A stretch of DNA of 15,039 bases from PWPS01 sp964573145 (lineage in GTDB: Bacteria; Patescibacteriota; Minisyncoccia; Minisyncoccales; PWPS01). Below are positions 12,548 through 15,039 of this stretch, one piece after another. The DNA is taken from the NCBI GenBank assembly GCA_964573145.1, contig CAZNIM010000017.1, forward strand, positions 1 to 15,039, given 5' to 3'. Position 1 is the stretch's first letter; every line of letters begins with the position of its first letter. The translations under genes were made by a program, and so were the position numbers. The notes beneath the pieces were generated by a model. It saw only the letters and a list, made by a program, of their open reading frames with translations. It was not told the origin of the DNA and searched no databases.

Positions 12548-14185
12548 ATGGGAACCCATCATCAAATTTTAATTATTGCGATTAACGTCATCGGTCTTTG
12601 GCTTGCGGTAATGATTTCCAAACATGAAGAAAGTAAATCCACCGTTAGGTCTTTTGTCATGATGATCGTGTTTGTGTTCGGGTGGGTTAATTTTGCATAT
12701 TTTGCCCGATTGGCTACGGATGAAAACACCGCCTCCTTGATGCTTAGAATCGCTTGGGTGGCGACGCCGCTTCTTTTCTTTTCATTGTACCTCTTTCTCG
12801 TCTCGTTTCTTAATAAAGAAAAAAAATACAGAATACTGACCGGGATAGCTACTTTGTTAGCTATCTCCTTATCACTGACTACCGGGTTTACCGATTTAAT
12901 TATTGAAGGGTCAAAACGAGTGGAGGGTGCTTTGGCCATAGAGTACGGAAGAGCAATGTATCCGTTTCTGGGGTTCGTATTTTTCTTCATGCTCGCTTCA
13001 ATTGGAATAATAGTCTTGGAATATTTTTCGACATCAAAAGAAAATAAAATCAGACTGCAATATGTGGTAACGGGAATAATTCTATTCTATTTGATGAATA
13101 CGATTTTTAATATATTTTTACCGTTACACCTTAGAATTGTTCGTTTGTACTGGATAGGTGATTATTCTTCAATTCTTTTACTCGGCTTTATAACCTATGC
13201 GGTTATAAAAAAAGATCTGTTTGAGATTAAGGTCGTGCTCACTACGATTTTAGTCGGACTAATAACCGTACTTCTTGTTGTCGACTTTTTCACTTTCACC
13301 GATGATTTTACAATTCAGATATTTAAAGGGGTAACCTTGATAATCTTTATATTTTTGGGAAGATATTTAATAAAGAGTGTTTTATCCGAGATAGAGCGTA
13401 GAGAAGAGCTTGAAAGTTTGAGCAATGAGCTGGTCAAAACAAACCTGAGACTCAAAGAAGCCAATGAAAAGCTGAAAAAATTGGATAAGGCTAAATCGGA
13501 ATTTATATCCATTGCGTCTCATCAACTGAGAACTCCACTGACCGCGATAAAGGGCTACCTTTCAATGATAATATCGGGCAGCTACGGAGAAGTTTCTCCC
13601 GAAGCTACCGAGAAGCTGAGAGAGGTATTTTCAAGCAGTGAAAGACTGATAGCTTTAGTTAATGATCTTTTGAGTGTTTCAAAGATAGAGAGTGGAAAGA
13701 TAGATCTTAAGTTTAAAGATGTTCGAATAAAAAGATTTGTCGGTAAATTGGTCGAAGAGATGGCGATAATGGCCGAGGAGGAGGGTTTGAGATTGGAGAT
13801 GGTTGACCACTTCGGGGATGAAAAGTTGGTCGATATGGACGAGTCAAAGATAAGGCAGGTCTTAATCAATATTATTGATAACGCGATAAAATATACGGAC
13901 AAGGGAAAAATTGAAGTCAAGTTAAGTGAAGATAAAGAGAAGGATTTCGCCTGTATAACGATCACCGATACCGGAAAAGGGATGAGCAAGAAAGATATAA
14001 AAAATATGTTTCAAAGTTTTTCCAGAGGAAGTGCCGGAGATTTAATGCACGCCGAAGGGGCCGGGCTGGGACTCTACATAGCTAAAAAATTCGTCGATAT
14101 GCACAACGGAGATATTTCAATTTACTCGGAAGGGGAGGGAAAGGGAACTACTTTCACCGTCAAATTGCCCTTCAGCCAAAAATAA
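12548..14185 (+). CDS. Multi-TM sensor histidine kinase (orphan in this window)
   Basis: A membrane sensor kinase of 545 residues. The N-terminal sensor part has about nine hydrophobic helices (roughly 5-22, 34-54, 66-88, 97-117, 136-156, 169-192, 200-218, 226-246, 255-275), in the style of 7TM histidine-kinase input domains. A charged coiled coil follows (residues 280-315). The HisKA domain carries the phospho-acceptor H325 in SEFISIASHQLRTPLTAIKGY. The ATP-binding domain has N-box INIIDNAIKYTDKG, G1 DTGKGMSKKD, the F-box region MFQSFSRGS and G2 GAGLGLYIAKKFVDMHNG. All key residues look intact. No response regulator is next to it, so its partner is elsewhere. The start is two bases after the UbiA-like stop, so it is probably coupled to that gene; an intrinsic terminator follows. 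Confidence 0.95.
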   Translation: MGTHHQILIIAINVIGLWLAVMISKHEESKSTVRSFVMMIVFVFGWVNFAYFARLATDENTASLMLRIAWVATPLLFFSLYLFLVSFLNKEKKYRILTGIATLLAISLSLTTGFTDLIIEGSKRVEGALAIEYGRAMYPFLGFVFFFMLASIGIIVLEYFSTSKENKIRLQYVVTGIILFYLMNTIFNIFLPLHLRIVRLYWIGDYSSILLLGFITYAVIKKDLFEIKVVLTTILVGLITVLLVVDFFTFTDDFTIQIFKGVTLIIFIFLGRYLIKSVLSEIERREELESLSNELVKTNLRLKEANEKLKKLDKAKSEFISIASHQLRTPLTAIKGYLSMIISGSYGEVSPEATEKLREVFSSSERLIALVNDLLSVSKIESGKIDLKFKDVRIKRFVGKLVEEMAIMAEEEGLRLEMVDHFGDEKLVDMDESKIRQVLINIIDNAIKYTDKGKIEVKLSEDKEKDFACITITDTGKGMSKKDIKNMFQSFSRGSAGDLMHAEGAGLGLYIAKKFVDMHNGDISIYSEGEGKGTTFTVKLPFSQK

Positions 14186-14186
14186 A

Positions 14187-14213
14187 CCCATCCTTTTTTA
14201 GGATGGGCTTTTT
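14187..14213. terminator. Intrinsic terminator, usable in both directions
   Basis: CCCATCC (14187-14193) pairs with GGATGGG (14201-14207); C then TTTTT follows on the plus strand. On the minus strand the stem is followed by TTTATTTTT. It serves the histidine kinase and the convergent CsgG-like gene. Confidence 0.88.
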
Positions 14214-14220
14214 ATTTTAC

Positions 14221-15039
14221 TTAGTCGGAGATTACGTCTCCGACTTTTACCTCTACATCATTTGCAACCTCGACCGTTACGAATCCTTCGTAACGGTCAA
14301 CTATTTGACCGGAGGTCACGGGAATCCGACCCCCGCTCGATCCGTATCGTAAGATACGAACCTCGTCTCCTATCCGGAACCTGTCGTCTTTTGTATGAAT
14401 GTCAACAACAATATAATTGTTGCTGATTTCAACAACAATTGACTCCCGGCGAGTTTTTTCCCGCTGCCCGGATATCTTTTCCAGGTCGGCGAGAGCCAAC
14501 ACTGACAAAGATAACAAAGCCGGTTTAAAGGCGTCTTCAATTATGACGCTCTTTTTTTTCCTAATGAGATTCTTATTATTTACACTGAGTGATCCCAGTG
14601 CAATCTCATCTTTGCTGACCCTTGCAGCGGAGTGAATCGTTCCCGTCTCGAGACAAACGATTCTTGCCGCCACCTCGATTTCCAGCAGGGCCTTATTTAT
14701 TCCGACTCCGACATTGACATTGGAATCGGAAAAGACACTAATCTTAAATGAGGCGACCTCCTCGACTTCAAAGTAAACCAGTCGAGGGAGGATTAAGAAA
14801 TCCGCCTCAAGGTCCGACCTTAATCTTTCAAGATCGGAACTACTGATCTTTTTATCTCTGAAGAGATCGGCGTACCGGAGTCTCTCTTTCAAAACTATTT
14901 GACCGCTGAAATAATCCAAGAAGGACTCCAAAAAAATGTTCTCCAGGTCATCTCTGAACTCTCGATACTCTCGCGAAAGTTCAAACTCAGCTATGGCTAC
15001 TCTCGGAGAAGTCGCTTCAACAGAAACGGAAAACAACAT
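14221..15039 (-). CDS. CsgG/FlgT-like protein, 5' end at or beyond the window edge
   Basis: The frame runs to the last base; the ATG at the edge may be internal, and MLFSVSVEA looks like the end of a longer signal peptide. The visible 272 residues start the mature part with PRVAIAEFE, the beta strand typical of CsgG/TolB-like domains, then a helix, a strand EADFLILPRLVYFEVEE, and IEVAARIVCLETGTIHSAARV, matching the family pattern in which a strand names the attribute and GTG turns. The C-terminal 75 residues (SIVVEISNNYIVVDIHTKDDRFRIGDEVRILR to VGDVISD) resemble the small beta domain found at the end of FlgT. The likely location is outside the membrane. Function unknown; a curli-type export pore is not implied. 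The DNA is unusually rich in inverted repeats. Assignment is by pattern only. Confidence 0.6.
   Translation of the reverse strand: MLFSVSVEATSPRVAIAEFELSREYREFRDDLENIFLESFLDYFSGQIVLKERLRYADLFRDKKISSSDLERLRSDLEADFLILPRLVYFEVEEVASFKISVFSDSNVNVGVGINKALLEIEVAARIVCLETGTIHSAARVSKDEIALGSLSVNNKNLIRKKKSVIIEDAFKPALLSLSVLALADLEKISGQREKTRRESIVVEISNNYIVVDIHTKDDRFRIGDEVRILRYGSSGGRIPVTSGQIVDRYEGFVTVEVANDVEVKVGDVISD
14224..14311. repeat. Hairpin cluster at the 3' end of the CsgG-like gene
   Basis: Three perfect stems lie inside the coding sequence: 14224-14231/14237-14244 (8 bp, followed by TTTT on the plus strand), 14272-14283/14287-14298 (12 bp, 3-nt loop) and 14294-14300/14305-14311 (7 bp, 4-nt loop). 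The last two overlap, so their folds exclude each other. Confidence 0.9.
14343..14422. repeat. Two further hairpins in the CsgG-like gene
   Basis: CGTATC/GATACG at 14343-14348/14353-14358 with a GTAA loop, and CAACAAT/ATTGTTG at 14406-14412/14416-14422 with a 3-nt loop, both perfect. Confidence 0.85.
14634..14788. repeat. Two long hairpins in the middle of the CsgG-like gene
   Basis: GAATCGTT (14634-14641) pairs with AACGATTC (14656-14663) around the palindrome GTCTCGAGAC (14645-14654). CCTC plus CTCGACT (14757-14767) pairs with AGTCGAG plus GAGG (14780-14791), 11 bp with one bulged G at 14787. Confidence 0.85.

Noticed and set aside
13582..13989. 135-codon minus-strand frame inside the histidine kinase
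   Set aside because: Low-complexity S/L/I-rich translation opposite the conserved HisKA and ATPase motifs; a shadow frame.
1..15039. CRISPR arrays, tRNA or rRNA genes, insertion sequences, prophage or defence-system genes
   Set aside because: No spaced repeats, cloverleaf sequences, terminal inverted repeats, transposase or defence motifs were seen on either strand.

Overview
The window looks like part of a small-genome bacterium, most likely of the Candidate Phyla Radiation (Patescibacteria). This is an inference from style, not a phylogeny: moderately AT-rich DNA, genes packed end to end with 1-14 base overlaps, many starts without a Shine-Dalgarno site, a pyruvate kinase and a MurF that each lack a standard domain, and two FemAB-like genes beside FtsQ, RarA and a short PIF1-type helicase. 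TGA ends one gene (3053-3055), so a code with TGA as glycine is unlikely.

Layout. (1) 1-360: 3' end of a pyruvate kinase without its C-terminal domain. (2) 361-882: no large gene. It holds a good promoter (395-422) and a structured RNA of about 190 nt ending at an intrinsic terminator (429-620), which I cannot name. A second promoter (678-706), a 26-codon ORF ending in two serine codons and a GC-rich hairpin then lead into serS. (3) 883-8744: one tight run of eight genes, serS, two FemAB-like genes, murF, ftsQ, a PIF1-like helicase, rarA/mgsA and a DUF805 membrane protein. (4) 8814-9563: a seven-helix membrane protein with its own promoter, facing rubrerythrin across a bidirectional terminator. 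(5) 10618-9620 (minus strand): perR-like repressor and rubrerythrin, with a strong promoter and a Fur/PerR-type box. (6) 10719-11675: two divergent unrecognised genes with strong promoters and near-identical Shine-Dalgarno sites. (7) 11746-14185: a UbiA-family prenyltransferase, probably on a leaderless mRNA, followed by a multi-TM histidine kinase. (8) 14221-15039 (minus strand): a CsgG/FlgT-like protein cut by the window edge, whose gene is unusually rich in perfect hairpins.

How the genes fit together. The long operon joins seryl-tRNA supply, tRNA-dependent peptidoglycan branching (FemAB family), the last cytoplasmic muropeptide ligation (MurF) and a divisome protein (FtsQ), then two DNA-maintenance ATPases. 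The SerRS-FemAB adjacency suggests, without proving, that the cross-bridge amino acid is serine. The 3' ends of the two fem genes share a 96-base identical block, a sign of recent gene conversion. perR and rubrerythrin form a compact peroxide-defence unit. The most novel items are the unassigned RNA with mutually exclusive pairings, the possible serine-sensing serS leader, the fem gene conversion and the hairpin-dense CsgG-like gene.
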